Assembly (NCBI RefSeq): GCF_027744825.2
Contig: NC_071338.1
Coordinates: forward strand, 26,969,501-27,033,500
Direction: 5' to 3'
Source: Synchiropus splendidus
Lineage: Eukaryota; Chordata; Actinopteri; Syngnathiformes; Callionymidae
DNA: 64,000 bases
Shown here in pieces: positions 45,712 through 57,440 of the stretch. The notes beneath the pieces were generated by a model. That model ran no database searches, was not told where the DNA came from, and saw only the letters and a list, made by a program, of their open reading frames with translations. A program made the translations under genes and the position numbers. The stretch's first letter is position 1. Every line of letters starts with the position of its first letter.

Positions 45712-47911
45712 CATAGAAGAAAAAAAACATCAAGTAAGGTGTGGCATCTAAATACATAAAAGTTCAGCCGTTCCAAATGACCTCACGACCCGAGCACTTC
45801 TAACATCCGGCAAAAACATGCCAGCTCTCTGGTGAACAAACTCATGAACAAGACCAGCCTCCTCTCATGTTTCCTCTCTTTATCTTTCATCTTCTGGTAC
45901 TTTTCTTTCCACTTTTCTGCTCTTTTTGTCTCTCTGTATTTCTTCCTCCTCCACTGTTGAGTTTGGGCCAAAGAGTTCGCCGCTCGTGTGACCCAGGAGC
46001 CCCTCAAGCTCTCAGGGAGAAAGGTAATGGTCTCAGCGCTCCCTCGCTCCACGCACACATGGGCCTGCTGGCAGCTTTGATCCAGTAGCCGCTGCTCTGG
46101 TCTCCTGATGCTCAGTGAGGAAATTCATAGGAACAACTGGAATAGGCCTGTGTTTATTCAACTCCTTTAATGAGGAGGGAGACGGATTATCGGGGGCCAA
46201 GATCTCTCCCCCTGCCCCTGAAAAAAAAACATGAGGAAAGAAAACTGCTTCTCCTTCCAGATGTTTCTCTATCACTGCTCAGTCCAAAAGAATTTGAGTG
46301 TCAGGGAAGGTTTTATTATGCAAGAGGGAGTACTAGTGGTCGGAGGGAGAAATTCCCAGATGTACGACCTGCCCAGTTGACCGAGGATCACAGAGAGTTG
46401 ATAAATAATGTTTTTAAAACGTGTTTCTTTCCTTCAGAAATGCTGTTGAGACTGATTTCATGTTTTGTTGAAAACAATTCAAGTGGTATTTGTCGCTTCT
46501 TAAAGAATACGCATACGCAAATAGTGACTATTTTGAAGTAATCCGATGACAAAAATGAACTCCAAAACATACTACGAACAAAAGTCAAAATCATGATCTT
46601 TTTTTCCTTTTTAGCTTGCCAAAGTTCTAAGCAGCCTGTTTTTTTAATCTTATTTCAGGAGTGAGCTATAAAAGCCTGTTGCCAGGATGTAGGACAGAAA
46701 AATAAAAAACTATTCATTCAGTGCAAAAAATGGTAGACAAATACTCATGAAAAAGAATTAGGACTCAAACACCAAAGTGAAATGGAAAATTAGAACTATG
46801 TTTTAAAAAAGGATTTTTCTTCAAACAATACTAAATGACGGAGATCGTGATAGAATACAGTCATATCGTCATCTAATTCAAAGGCCAATATCCACTTCTT
46901 TTTCAATGTTTATTCCTTCATGGTGCATTTCCCAGCTAGCTATGGCGACAGGCAGGGGACACCCTGGCTGGACAGATCAGGAGACCCAGAAGAAACCCCT
47001 CTGTCAAAAGAAAGGAACCCCTCTGTCCTCAGGCTCGGGTCACCAATAACCTCTGTTTTCAAACGTGTAAACGTCACACAGATTTGCACCATCTGAGTGT
47101 GAGACTGCAGCACATAAACCAGCTTTTTCCTTCCACATAAAGCACACAAATCCTATTTAAATTATGAATCTGTCATGTGTTTGAGCTCCCTACAATCAGG
47201 TGAAGAACAGGGGCCTTAATCTGCAGCGCTCATCTCCCAATCGCTGTCTGTGTCATGTCCACTCCAGACACTCGTCAGACTCCGATTGTTGACCCTTTCG
47301 CCAGGAGACTGACCGGATCAATAACCTTCTCTATTGTCAATTCATTTAGGCGACAATAATGGGTCAACAACCGGTCACAGATGGTGCAACAGGGAGGTCA
47401 AAGATCAGTCTGCACGACGCATTTACATGTGATTTCCATTCATCTGATCATGTAGCGTAACACCTGCCTCATCAACAGGTTTGTTTGGCGACACTGACCG
47501 CGCACATCTCCGATCTTAAATGCTCGACACTCTGTGTTAGGATGCGGCCGCCGTGTTTAACAGACCGGAGGTTTGACCTCTAGCCCTTGCTGCTGCTTTT
47601 GGCTTTCACAATAACAGAAAGATATTCTGGCAAAAGCCCAAGAAATGGCATTAAAACTGTTCCCAAGCCATCGAGGGACCACATCCCATGGTTCTTAGTG
47701 TAGTAGTCACTAAGCTGAAGGTGGTGCTAAGCTAGTGAAGTCATCATAATGTTTCGTCTTGTATGAATATGATTCATGCTTTATTACATATAATGACTAT
47801 GAGACTCCACAGCAATTATTTGGATATTAGGTGTTGGCCCTCAACCTTGAGGGCCAACAACAAGTCTCTAAAGGTAAACTGAAAATATCTGAGTCAGAAT
47901 GTTGCTCTGGA
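45712..47911. other. Non-coding stretch with a perfect hairpin palindrome
   Basis: Mixed unique sequence. A minus-strand frame (45783-46058) is open only through a purine-rich Lys/Glu/Arg stretch. At 47832-47859 is a perfect inverted repeat with 13-bp arms (TGTTGGCCCTCAA and its complement) separated by CC. No gene supported. Confidence 0.4.
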
Positions 47912-47921
47912 ACACACACAC

Positions 47922-47977
<56 letters not shown>
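47912..47977. repeat. (CA)n-(TA)n compound microsatellite
   Basis: A short CA run passes into a long uninterrupted TA run (from about 47931). Read directly. Confidence 0.95.
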
Positions 47978-47979
<2 letters not shown>

Positions 47980-49541
47980 CGTTTTCTCATGAGACGCAAA
48001 TAAAAAAAATCACAAACTAACTTACCAACTGGGAAGTAGGCGCAGCCACTGTCCGCAGGCTGACTCCTGAAAAACATAAGAGATGTTCCTCATTGGCCAC
48101 AGATTTCTCTCTTATATGGTTCAAACAGCAGTCTGTGAACACACAAAGTGAACTGTAGGTCTCAATGTTCATATTTGTGTTTATTACCATTCAATTCATA
48201 ACCTTTTGCCAGCATCCTCCTTACTGGCCAATAATATCTACCCCCAGGCTCAACTTAGCTCGCAACTCAGCCCGATGTATGAATGAATAAAAAGTGAATA
48301 ATCTAGTAAATCACAGACAGCCATCATCATCGTATTGCTATTTTGCACTCCGCTCGCTCGGCAAGGAGCATGTCGTCGGTTATGAATGTATATTACAACC
48401 TGAGGGTTCAAGAAGGAGAGTGAAAAGATATGCATAAAATACAACAAATGCCTTGAAATAAAAACTAAAAAATCTATACATAAATATGTACTAATTTCAT
48501 GTATTCATTTCAACGTCCTCCGCTCATGTGAAATACAGGAGGCGCTCTTGAGATGATGAATCCCTGTATTGACCAGGTAGTTTAAAATGGAGGGGAAAAA
48601 AAACTGTATTGTCTTGTTTGTTCCACATTGTTGATAAGTATATTGTTCTTGTTATGTAGACGTTTTAAGAGCAGGATTACTTGACCAAAAGACTTCGAGG
48701 GGTGCTTCTGATAGTTGGAGCCATGAACTGCAGCCTTCACTCTGATCGGATGCCACCCAAAACACTGGAGTTTCCCAACCAGTCTATTTCTATTTCTCTT
48801 CCCTGGAAGAGGAACTGTAACCCGAGAGGCTACAGAGGAATGTCACTCTTAACATTTTGAACACTGAGTGGAGGGAAATGTATCCCATTAACTATGATAT
48901 GTTAATGTTTTTATTTTTTTCAGATTATAACTCCATTCAAACAGACAGTGAAAGCTACAAAAACATCTTTTTTTTAACATTTTTTTAATTGAAAAAACCC
49001 TTATCAGAATACAGATTTTATTAAGTGTAACACAAGCCTAATCACAACAGTAAAAGTTGAAAAATAAATAAATAAACAAAAAAAAGGAAAATAAATACTG
49101 TTCAAAATATTGAATTACACATCATATAAATACATAAATATTTATCAAATTACCAAAAATGGAGTGCAGAAATTGAACATTTTTTCGAGGGTTACATATA
49201 AAGCTTGTCTGATCTGAAATGATCAGAAGAGTTGATAGGGACAAAAAAACAGGGAAACTAGAATGTAGGGATGAAAAAAGCCAGCAACCATGAGGAAAAC
49301 GCCTCTCAATCTGTGTGAGAATAACACAGTTGCTTTCAAAACTTGGTCGCAGTAACATGGTAGACGCTTCTGTGTCATGGTTTCATTTCATTTTGCACCG
49401 ATTGTTTTAAGAAGAAACTGAAATTTGGAGCCCTCAGTCCTTGGGAAAAAAACAAATAAATAAACAAAATAATCGGGGCTACACACTTGCTGATTTGGTG
49501 AAAAAACACCAAACATTATGTATGATTTTAATGGTTTAATG
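47978..49541. other. Non-coding stretch, AT-rich
   Basis: AT-rich with several A/T homopolymers (48967-48976, 49078-49086). Nothing recognised. The right edge is the 8-bp duplication of the following hAT element. Confidence 0.4.
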
Positions 49542-49907
49542 CACTCCTTCTCAAATAGTGGGGCAGGGAACATACTTTTTGGCTGTACTAGAACAAAGTG
49601 TAATTGCATATTCATGTCATGATTTTTTTATTTTTTTTATTTCAGATTTCAAATTGATGCATAAGTATTTTCTGTTGCAGACAAAACAATGTTAATAAAG
49701 TTATTCCTTGTGGTAAGTTGCTCTATATTACTTTCTTTTTTCTTTTCTTTAACGTTCACAAGGATACAATGTTACGCAGAGGTGTACTTGTATAATAATT
49801 TTATAGACAAATGATACTATTTACAGAGGCGGCGGAGAGTTGGGGGGGGCGCGAAACATTTGCTTCTCCCTGGGTGGGGGGCAACAGAAAATAATTGAGA
49901 AGCACTG
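49542..49907. mobile_element. Non-autonomous hAT-type transposon with 8-bp target duplication
   Basis: The left end begins CACTCCTTCTCAAATA; the right end, read inward on the other strand, begins CAGTGCTTCTCAATTA. Flanking 8-bp repeats are gtttaatg (49534-49541) and gtttaata (49908-49915), 7 of 8 identical. Inside the right end is the GGCGGCGGAGAGTTGGGG..GCGCG motif I associate with a common fish hAT MITE family. The 366-bp interior carries T-rich runs and no transposase. Confidence 0.75.
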
Positions 49908-50149
49908 GTTTAATATAAGCATCTAAGTGTAAAAACACACCTGAAAAAGAACTCCACCAGACACCCTACTGGTTATGGGTTGACTTATCTGTATTAGCGG
50001 GTCACAACTTGGGCCAGTAACTGCACGTCCGTAATATGACTCTACAAATAACGCTGCAGTAAAAGTCACATTAAATTAATAAGACCTAGACTGAGTGGAC
50101 CATGGAAAAGAAGTGAACTAATTTGGACGTGTTTCTCCGTACCGACACC
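49908..50149. other. Non-coding spacer
   Basis: Short unique sequence between the hAT element and a regulatory-looking block. Confidence 0.4.
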
Positions 50150-50570
50150 ATACGATGACATTGCCTCCTCGATTAGCTTTTCCTGGACGCCCCAAAACAA
50201 GGAAATGGCATCCGTTTTCCTGACTCCAGGTCAGTTAGCGAGCTTGTACTTTGGATGGCTGCTGCCGATTGTGTATGCACTTTCATAAGCAGGCAGCAGG
50301 TCAGGCAGATTTATGGGCCTGTGGTGGGTCGGAGAGACCGGACTCCCTTGGCCTCCAGCTTCCCTCTGCGCCATTATGCCAGAGTGAGATATAGTGGGAT
50401 ATTGATCCCAATGCCACTTCATTTCGCAATAACTATTACACGATATTCTCCCAGGCTGCGCATGGCTCCTGATTTATGCTGCCGTGCTATTTACATTAGC
50501 AGTAAGTGTTTTTCTATACCAACTGTGGTGGGCCGCTCAGACTCACATCTGGACATGTGAACATTTACAT
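50150..50570. promoter_or_regulatory. Candidate conserved non-coding block
   Basis: A repeat-free, GC-balanced block with the same strand-symmetric open-frame pattern seen in other candidate blocks (a 101-codon forward and a 63-codon reverse frame, neither with a domain). Contains TTTATGGGCC, GCCATTATGCC and TTTACATTAGC. Compositional evidence only. Confidence 0.22.
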
Positions 50571-51139
50571 TCCATAACATACCTGTATTTTGGCTGCCTG
50601 TTTCACAGGGGTGCTTAACCCGCCACCCCCTGCTGTCTGACTAATGATACCCACATAAACATGTTGAAGGGAAACATCCCGGCCTCCATCACTGCTACAC
50701 AACTGACCTTGAAGCCAGTTTAATGTGCTGTATGTTTTATTTAAAGCGGGACATAACCACTTTGTGTTTCAAGTCGATATTAAAATCATTTGTTGCAGCG
50801 ATCGTCTGCAGTTAAACGCCTGTTGTAGATCAAGGAAAAGATTCAAAAGAGGCGCTCAAGTCTCAATGCCTTTAATACATAAAAGCCTATTCATTTATTC
50901 CTGGTTCTATTGTATTCATAGTGCAAAAAGAGCTACTCAAAATAGAAATATGATCTTATTGAAAATGCATGAAAATACTACAAAAAAACACAGATAATAT
51001 AGAATAATATACTAGATTAAATAAAGCAACAGAACCAGGTAACGCTGATATAGATAAGCAATTGGCGACAGTTTTCCGTGACTTTATACACCAGCAGTTC
51101 GCCAACCTGCCAGTCAGTGGCAAGAAAATATACATTCCA
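50571..51139. other. Non-coding spacer
   Basis: AT-rich unique sequence; nothing recognised. Confidence 0.4.
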
Positions 51140-51600
51140 TTTCCTGCTCTCTGAATTCCTTTAAACCGCAACGACGGCCCTATAAAACACTGTCAATTTG
51201 GCAGCGCATAGTAATGAGCGAAATTGTTTTCTTAATGAGGTTAATTCAGATCTCTTGAACCTGCTGTTACCAGCTGCACACTTCAGATCTGGGTCTTTGC
51301 CAAATTGTTCTCCGTGCAGTGCCAGGCTGGCGCTGAGTGTTTGTTTACACACAGAGGGTAGCTATGTCAATGGCAGAGGAGGAGACATGAATGAGTTAGC
51401 AGGGTGGGAGGCTGAGCCCGTATAGTGCCGCTATTCCCACAGGCAATCCCCACAGGGGGTGCCAGGCCCTGGATGCCGTCCCTGCTACATTGTGCCACAC
51501 CACGAAACAAAAGAACTAATGACCCTTAATTGCCTGGCCGCTGTTTAAAATGAGTGTCGCCTAAGCTGCCGTATGTAAATCAAACCCTCCCCTCCTCATC
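51140..51600. promoter_or_regulatory. Candidate conserved non-coding block
   Basis: Repeat-free with TCTTAATGAGGTTAATTCAG (51230-51249), CTAATGACCCTTAATTGCC (51515-51533) and a CAGCTG E-box (51271-51276). The motif mix of homeobox cores and E-boxes is enhancer-like, but no alignment is available. Confidence 0.25.
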
Positions 51601-51818
51601 CCTCTTCCCGGTTGACCCCCTAAGCTGTCTCCCCTGGCACAATCAAGTCTTTTTTTCCAGATAAGTGGGCGGGCAAATGTGCAGGCATGCTGCCAAGATC
51701 AGGGAAACTGGCAAGCGCGGAAATGTGCAGACACTTGTTGCTACAATGTCTGCCTGTTACGCCAACACATGGGAGAGACCGGGACCAGGGGGGACAAATG
51801 CGGCGCAGTCCAATACGT
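51601..51818. other. Non-coding spacer
   Basis: Unique sequence with overlapping open frames in all forward phases (51665-51956), which run into the hAT element and are not convincing genes. Confidence 0.35.
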
Positions 51819-52633
51819 CACTGTTCTTCAACCTTTTTCAAACCACGCCACCCTTGGTTCATTGAAAAAATCCTGAGGCTAAACACCAAAGGAACCAAAT
51901 CGCACTTGTGCTTAAAGTCCTATAGAAAATCCCTATTCATTTGTGAAAAACTGTAGCTACTGACACTTGGTTGTTATTTTGCCAGGCTATTTGCAGAAAC
52001 AAATAGCAAAAATGTATTTGTTTCAAATGTGTCCAGAAAGGGGCAGGCAATATACATCATGATTTATTTATTTATTTACTTACTTTTACAATTTTGTCAC
52101 TTCTCTTTTGTCTGATTTTATTGTAGTTTTGAGTTTCCAGACAAATCCATAGCATTCTTTGCCTGAACTTGCTTCATAAAACAATGAGTCTTTCTCTCTC
52201 TACATTTTGGAGCGCATTTATTTTAGTTTTGCGCCGACTTCTAAACCACAGAGCAAACTTTACCAGTCCATCAATAAAGTTTTGAAGCGAGACGTCACGT
52301 TAGCTGTTAGCTCTGCGGTGCAGACAGTCTTTGGCATCTCGGGTCAGACAAGGATCCCTCCCTCCATGGTTCTGTGGTGAAAGTGTGTGGTCAAGTTAGA
52401 GGCGCATCAGGTTTAAAAACAGCAGGAAGTTGCGCATGTGAGCGGCTTCTTGGCTGTGAGCAGCGCTGCTTTGACTGACGGACAGATCAGCGCATCAACA
52501 CACTGGAGCTCTACAGTAGAGTGGATAGAAAGAATGTCATAATATTGTCCACCTGTATCTCCGGACACATGAGGATCATTTTCCCTCGGCACATCTGACT
52601 AGTGTGCCGCAGAACCCCAGTTGAAAAACACTG
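51819..52633. mobile_element. Non-autonomous hAT-type transposon, 815 bp
   Basis: The left terminus CACTGTTCTTCAACC and the right terminus read inward, CAGTGTTTTTCAACTGGGG, match at 12 of the first 14 positions. The motifs just inside them (TTCATTGAAAAAATCC on the left, TGTGCCGCAGAACCCC on the right) are hallmarks of an abundant vertebrate hAT/Charlie-like family. Flanking 8-mers caatacgt and ccctacgg agree at 5 of 8, consistent with an aged target duplication. The interior has no transposase frame; a GC-rich part near 52260-52480 could be remnant promoter sequence. Confidence 0.7.
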
Positions 52634-54068
52634 CCCTACGGGACAGCTTGTGAACAAGCCCGCTTCTGGAACCCCAAAACACACCCATTCTCCGGTATAT
52701 TGGCAACAGCGCCTTTTTCTAATGATGGAGTCTTGAACGCTAGATCAAGCCGGCTGTCAGTGTTAACCTTGAGCATTTAAATACGTGACCTGTGAGCAGG
52801 TGTCTCCAGCCGCTGACCCAGCGAGACGTGAGCGATGCGAGTCCCTCAGCTCCCGCCACACCCATTTACATCAGGCCTTAATGTATTTTCTACACCTGCA
52901 CACGCTTCAGCTATACACTGTCTCCAGTGATTTAAAGACAGCAACAAACCTGTCCCATTTTCTCAGAGACATTATTGATAGACTGTCACTTGAGATCGTA
53001 GGTAACCGCTAATGGTTATTTTATGGCGCATATGTCAAATCTGATTTTTTTTTTTTTTTTTTTTGCAACGTACCTTTCTATTAAATGAATACCTCAAGAT
53101 CACTTTAAACTTGGATTACTTCAAGCACAGTGACTTCAGAATTCAGATGTGTGTCTGTGGAGAAACAGATGCTGAGCAGCCTAAATATGTGAGTGAGAAA
53201 CACACTTGAAAAGTGCAATTACATTACAACATTTGTAACCTTTAAGCCAACAGACAATAGAAAGCGTAAATTGTTTCCATCATATATATATCTAGAATAG
53301 CATTTAGCATGCTGTGCATCTCTGTAATTTTTGGAAGTTTGGGTGAAACGTGAGCGGGTCTGAGAGTGAGACTCTTGAGAATGGAACCGCCATCTTTCCC
53401 AACTGGCTTCTCAGGGGCGCCAAAGAGATCGACTGTGGATCGACATGAATATATTGTTGAAACATAACTTTGGGACAAAAAAATCTCCCTGAAATAACCC
53501 TTTTTTCTTCATTTCCATTACTGTACTCTTTCCATCTGTGTTCGCCGTCAACTAGGACTTGCATGAACAAAGAACAGAAAGTCAGTATGTGTTTGTGTGT
53601 CTGCCCGTGTGTTGCGTTAGAAAAAGGCACACGTGTCGTCCACTTGTGTCGGGCTCTGAGATTGCAGGGCATTAATCAGAGAGCACCTGCTCAAAGATCA
53701 GCGGGGTCAGTCGCTCACTTCATTTCGCTGCCAATTTCCTCTTTTGTATCACCACTTGAGTCATCAGTGTCGTATGAAACCCATTCAGGAAGTGTTGCCT
53801 GGACTCATTACGGTATGTAAATAAGGAGAGGGCAGTTCTAAAGAGCTGCATGTTAATTTGCTATTGATATCAACAAAATGAAAATAATGAATGACACAAA
53901 AAAAAGCTATTTGAAATGGAAATAAACAAAATGAAATATTTTTCTTTCTTTTTTTTTTTTACAATATATCATTTCTTGAATAAATAATCATAGAAGAGAG
54001 TGCAAACACAAATGTGTAATAAGACAATATAATAGTACAATGAAATAGTGAAGTATTGCCATGACCAA
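52634..54068. other. Non-coding stretch
   Basis: Unique sequence with a 20-T run at 53045-53064. A GC-balanced portion near 53300-53820 has long frames on both strands but no recognisable domain. A T run at 53949-53960. Confidence 0.4.
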
Positions 54069-54840
54069 GATATACTGAAACTATGACAAAATATGAACAA
54101 AAAATACACAATAGACAGCCGTCATTTCAATCTGGGCTATATATAAGATATACTGAAACTATGACAAAATATGAACAAAAATACACAATAGACAGCCGTC
54201 ATTTCAATCTGTGCTATATATAAGATATACTGAAACTATGACAAAATATGAACAAAAATACACAATAGACAGCCGTCATTTCAATCTGTGCTATATATAA
54301 GATATACTGAAACTATGACAAAATATGAACAAAAAATACACAATAGACAACCGTCATTTCAATCTGTGCTAGATATAAGATATACTGAAACTATGACAAA
54401 ATATGAACAAAAATACACAATAGACAGCCGTCATTTCAATCTGTGCTAGATATAAGATATACTGAAACTATGACAAAATATGAACAAAAATACACAATAG
54501 ACAGCCGTCATTTCAATCTGTGCTAGATATAAGATATACTGAAACTATGACAAAATATGAACAAAAATACACAATAGACAGCCGTCATTTCAATCTGTGC
54601 TATATATAAGATATACTGAAACTATGACAAAATATGAACAAAAATACACAATAGACAGCCGTCATTTCAATCTGTGCTAGATATAAGATATACTGAAACT
54701 ATGACAAAATATGAACAAAAATACACAATAGACAGCCGTCATTTCAATCTGTGCTAGATATAAGATATACTGAAACTATGACAAAATATGAACAAAAATA
54801 CACAATAGACAGCCGTCATTTCAATCTGTGCTATATATAA
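54069..54840. repeat. Ten-copy 77/78-bp minisatellite
   Basis: Units start at 54069, 54147, 54224, 54301, 54379, 54456, 54533, 54610, 54687 and 54764, each beginning GATATACTGAAACTATGAC. Two units are 78 bp because of a six-A rather than five-A run; the others are 77 bp. The rest are nearly identical: a CTATATAT/CTAGATAT variant alternates among copies (units 4, 5, 6, 8 and 9 have CTAGATAT), unit 4 has CAACCGTC for CAGCCGTC, and unit 1 has CTGGGC. High identity implies recent or ongoing homogenisation. No open frame spans it. Confidence 0.97.
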
Positions 54841-57440
54841 TTACATTACATGTATATATTCTGTACATATGAACATAATGTTGAGTTAATATAATTATCA
54901 ATGTTGATATGGATGGACTCAACAATACATATAGTGAAACGCTGTTGTGAAAACTATCACATTCCTGTGAGTTCAGCATCAACTAGCATATTCCTGTTTA
55001 CAGAGGCACTGGAGTACCTCCATGTTTTAACTGCAACTGGAGGCGTGGAGGGGAAAAAAAGTATATTTTCTTTGGGGATATAAAATTGACAATCAACATC
55101 AGCCTACTAACAAGGCAGGAAAGAGAACGAAGGCGGTTGAAATAAAAGAATAATAGGACGAGGTCAGAAAAGGGCCAGAGAAGAAAGGAAGGACAGGGGA
55201 GAGGAAATAGTGGAAACAAATGAATAAATGCATGGGGCACCAAATGAAAAGATGGAGGGGAGTGAAGAAAAGGGGTTAGAGTCATCAGTGGAAGATTTTT
55301 ATTGTCTGGACACAGGAGATGCACACAAAAGCACTGGCAAGATTCAATTAAGTATCATACGCAGTGACCTTATTGCCATGGTTACGGAACAGTGGAAAAT
55401 ATTAATCAAGCTTGCACTTGGATCCGGGAGAAGGATGGTGGATGGAAAGATAAGGCAATAAGAGTGAGACGGAGTGAGGCAGGGATAGAAAAGGGCAATG
55501 GCTGTCCGTGTTTGATTTTGCTGTAATCCATGGAATAGCAGCGGTCACAAATCCTCCCCTATAGTGTTCATCTGACCCTGATGCACAAAGTACGGATGTG
55601 AGTCGCAAGCATTGCTGTTGGCCTTATAGTCATGCCATTACGGTAGTAATAATCCAAGAAGACACTTTCAAAATTCATTTGTTGTCTCATTAAAGTAACA
55701 AAAACAGAACCTGTTTCATCTGAATGAGCCGTGAGATTAAATGAGACAAATATTTGGAGTCTTATTGTCGTACGTCAAAAGAACTGAACATATTCTTGGA
55801 CGGAGATGAGGAATAATTCCTCTGCTTCTTTATTTTCTTTATCATTTATCCATTTGTTTCCATTTTGCATAACATAAAAAATATAAAATAAGAAATCTGA
55901 ATGTCATTTGATTTATGTCTACTGTTTTATTCTTATATTGTGGGATTAAGTGTTCACACATCCAGAGAGAAAACAGAGTGGAAACGGTTGCTCGCAGTGG
56001 AATGAACGCTTCTCAAGTCTTTTAAGGGTAAACTGACACATCCCATCAACACGGCTTGCATATCGTTAGAGAGCACCAGAGAAAAATGATGATCGCTTTC
56101 AATCATATTCCATTATGATGTACCTCTCAGTCACATTTCGCTGCTCACTGCAGAGGGGGGAAAGTTGAACATGGTAGTGTTTGATGAAGCTGTAGAGTGT
56201 TTGCTCGCTGTCTGCAGGGACTGTCTTGAAAACAATCTATCTGAAACTCCCCCACTGAGCAAAATGTTAAATAAACAAAGGAAAGGATAAACAAAATCCG
56301 TTCATTTCGGTGTCACGCAGAAGAAAGCTAACATTTTCAGCGCCGCGATTGAGGAAAGTAGGTGGCGGACCGAACACAACCACCATTTAAACTTTGCACG
56401 CGTGGTGCCGTTTGTTTTTTTTTTGCTCTCAAAATAGCTGATTATAACAATACTTTCAACAGAAATATATTTCTTGCGTGGTGTTTTGGATGAGTGGCAT
56501 GAGAAGGCGGCTGGCTGATCAGACTTGAGCATGAACAGTGTGAGACTGCTCCACTGCCTTGAAGTTATTAGACAGAAATCAAACAGATAAAGACAGTCAT
56601 TGAATAGAGAGGAATTACATCTTCATTCAACAATTCAAGAGTTACGGAACATGAAGTTACAAGGGTGCTTGGAAATTGGTGCAACCGGCGAGCTAGCAAG
56701 TCCCACTGTGGACAGAAAAAAGTGCCTTAAGAATAAAGCATGTGCAGTAATCATTCTGTCACTGGACGGGCTGCTGAACCATGCAAAATCAATCCATACA
56801 ACACTGACATAACGTCCTTTAAATAGCTGTAGAAACACTGCTTTTGGAGGGACTTTATACAATACTGCATTTTAAAAGTAAAAAAGATCAAGAGATCAGA
56901 CGGGCAGTAAAATAAATTTATTAGAAAAGACTGAGCCACAGTGTCTCACTGGAGCATTAAACTTAACTTATTTACTTCAACAAAACATGCAAATTTTCAG
57001 CAAAAAATGAAAAGCAAAATGCTTAACATTTTCATATAAATATACAGTGGCGGGATAAAATATAATGCAGAGTTGACACCAGGGTATTTTCTCATATTTA
57101 ATGAGTGTAAATGTCAAAACACTACGATAATATTAAAGTATGAATGACTAAATACACTCTACTTGACTATCCTCCTTGACATGACTTATATTTACTGATG
57201 TAAACAAAATGTTACATTAGTTATTTTAAATCAGCTGCAATGTTGCACTTAAATCTCAAATAAAGTCCACCATATTAACTAAGGACAGAGTGACTTCCTT
57301 CCTGAAGGAATCATGAAGGAACACGAGGTAGAATTGTCGCCCCATCTTTAATTCTTTGTATTTAATTTCATCACTTCCTGCTCTTCAAACAATGAAGTTA
57401 ATCCTTCCAAACATGTACTAAGAGAAAGATGGTACACAAT
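54841..57440. other. Non-coding stretch, AT-rich
   Basis: AT-rich unique sequence. A purine-rich plus-strand tract lies at about 55125-55270. At 57042-57060, TACAGTGGCGGGATAAAAT resembles a Tc1-like terminus but lacks a partner. No gene supported. Confidence 0.4.

Noticed and set aside
45783..46058. 91-codon minus-strand frame with a Lys/Glu/Arg-rich, coiled-coil-like stretch
   Set aside because: The charged stretch comes from a purine-rich DNA tract and no family is recognisable, so it is not better than chance.
57042..57060. Tc1-like terminus (TACAGTGGCGGGATAAAAT)
   Set aside because: The match is short and no inverted partner is visible.
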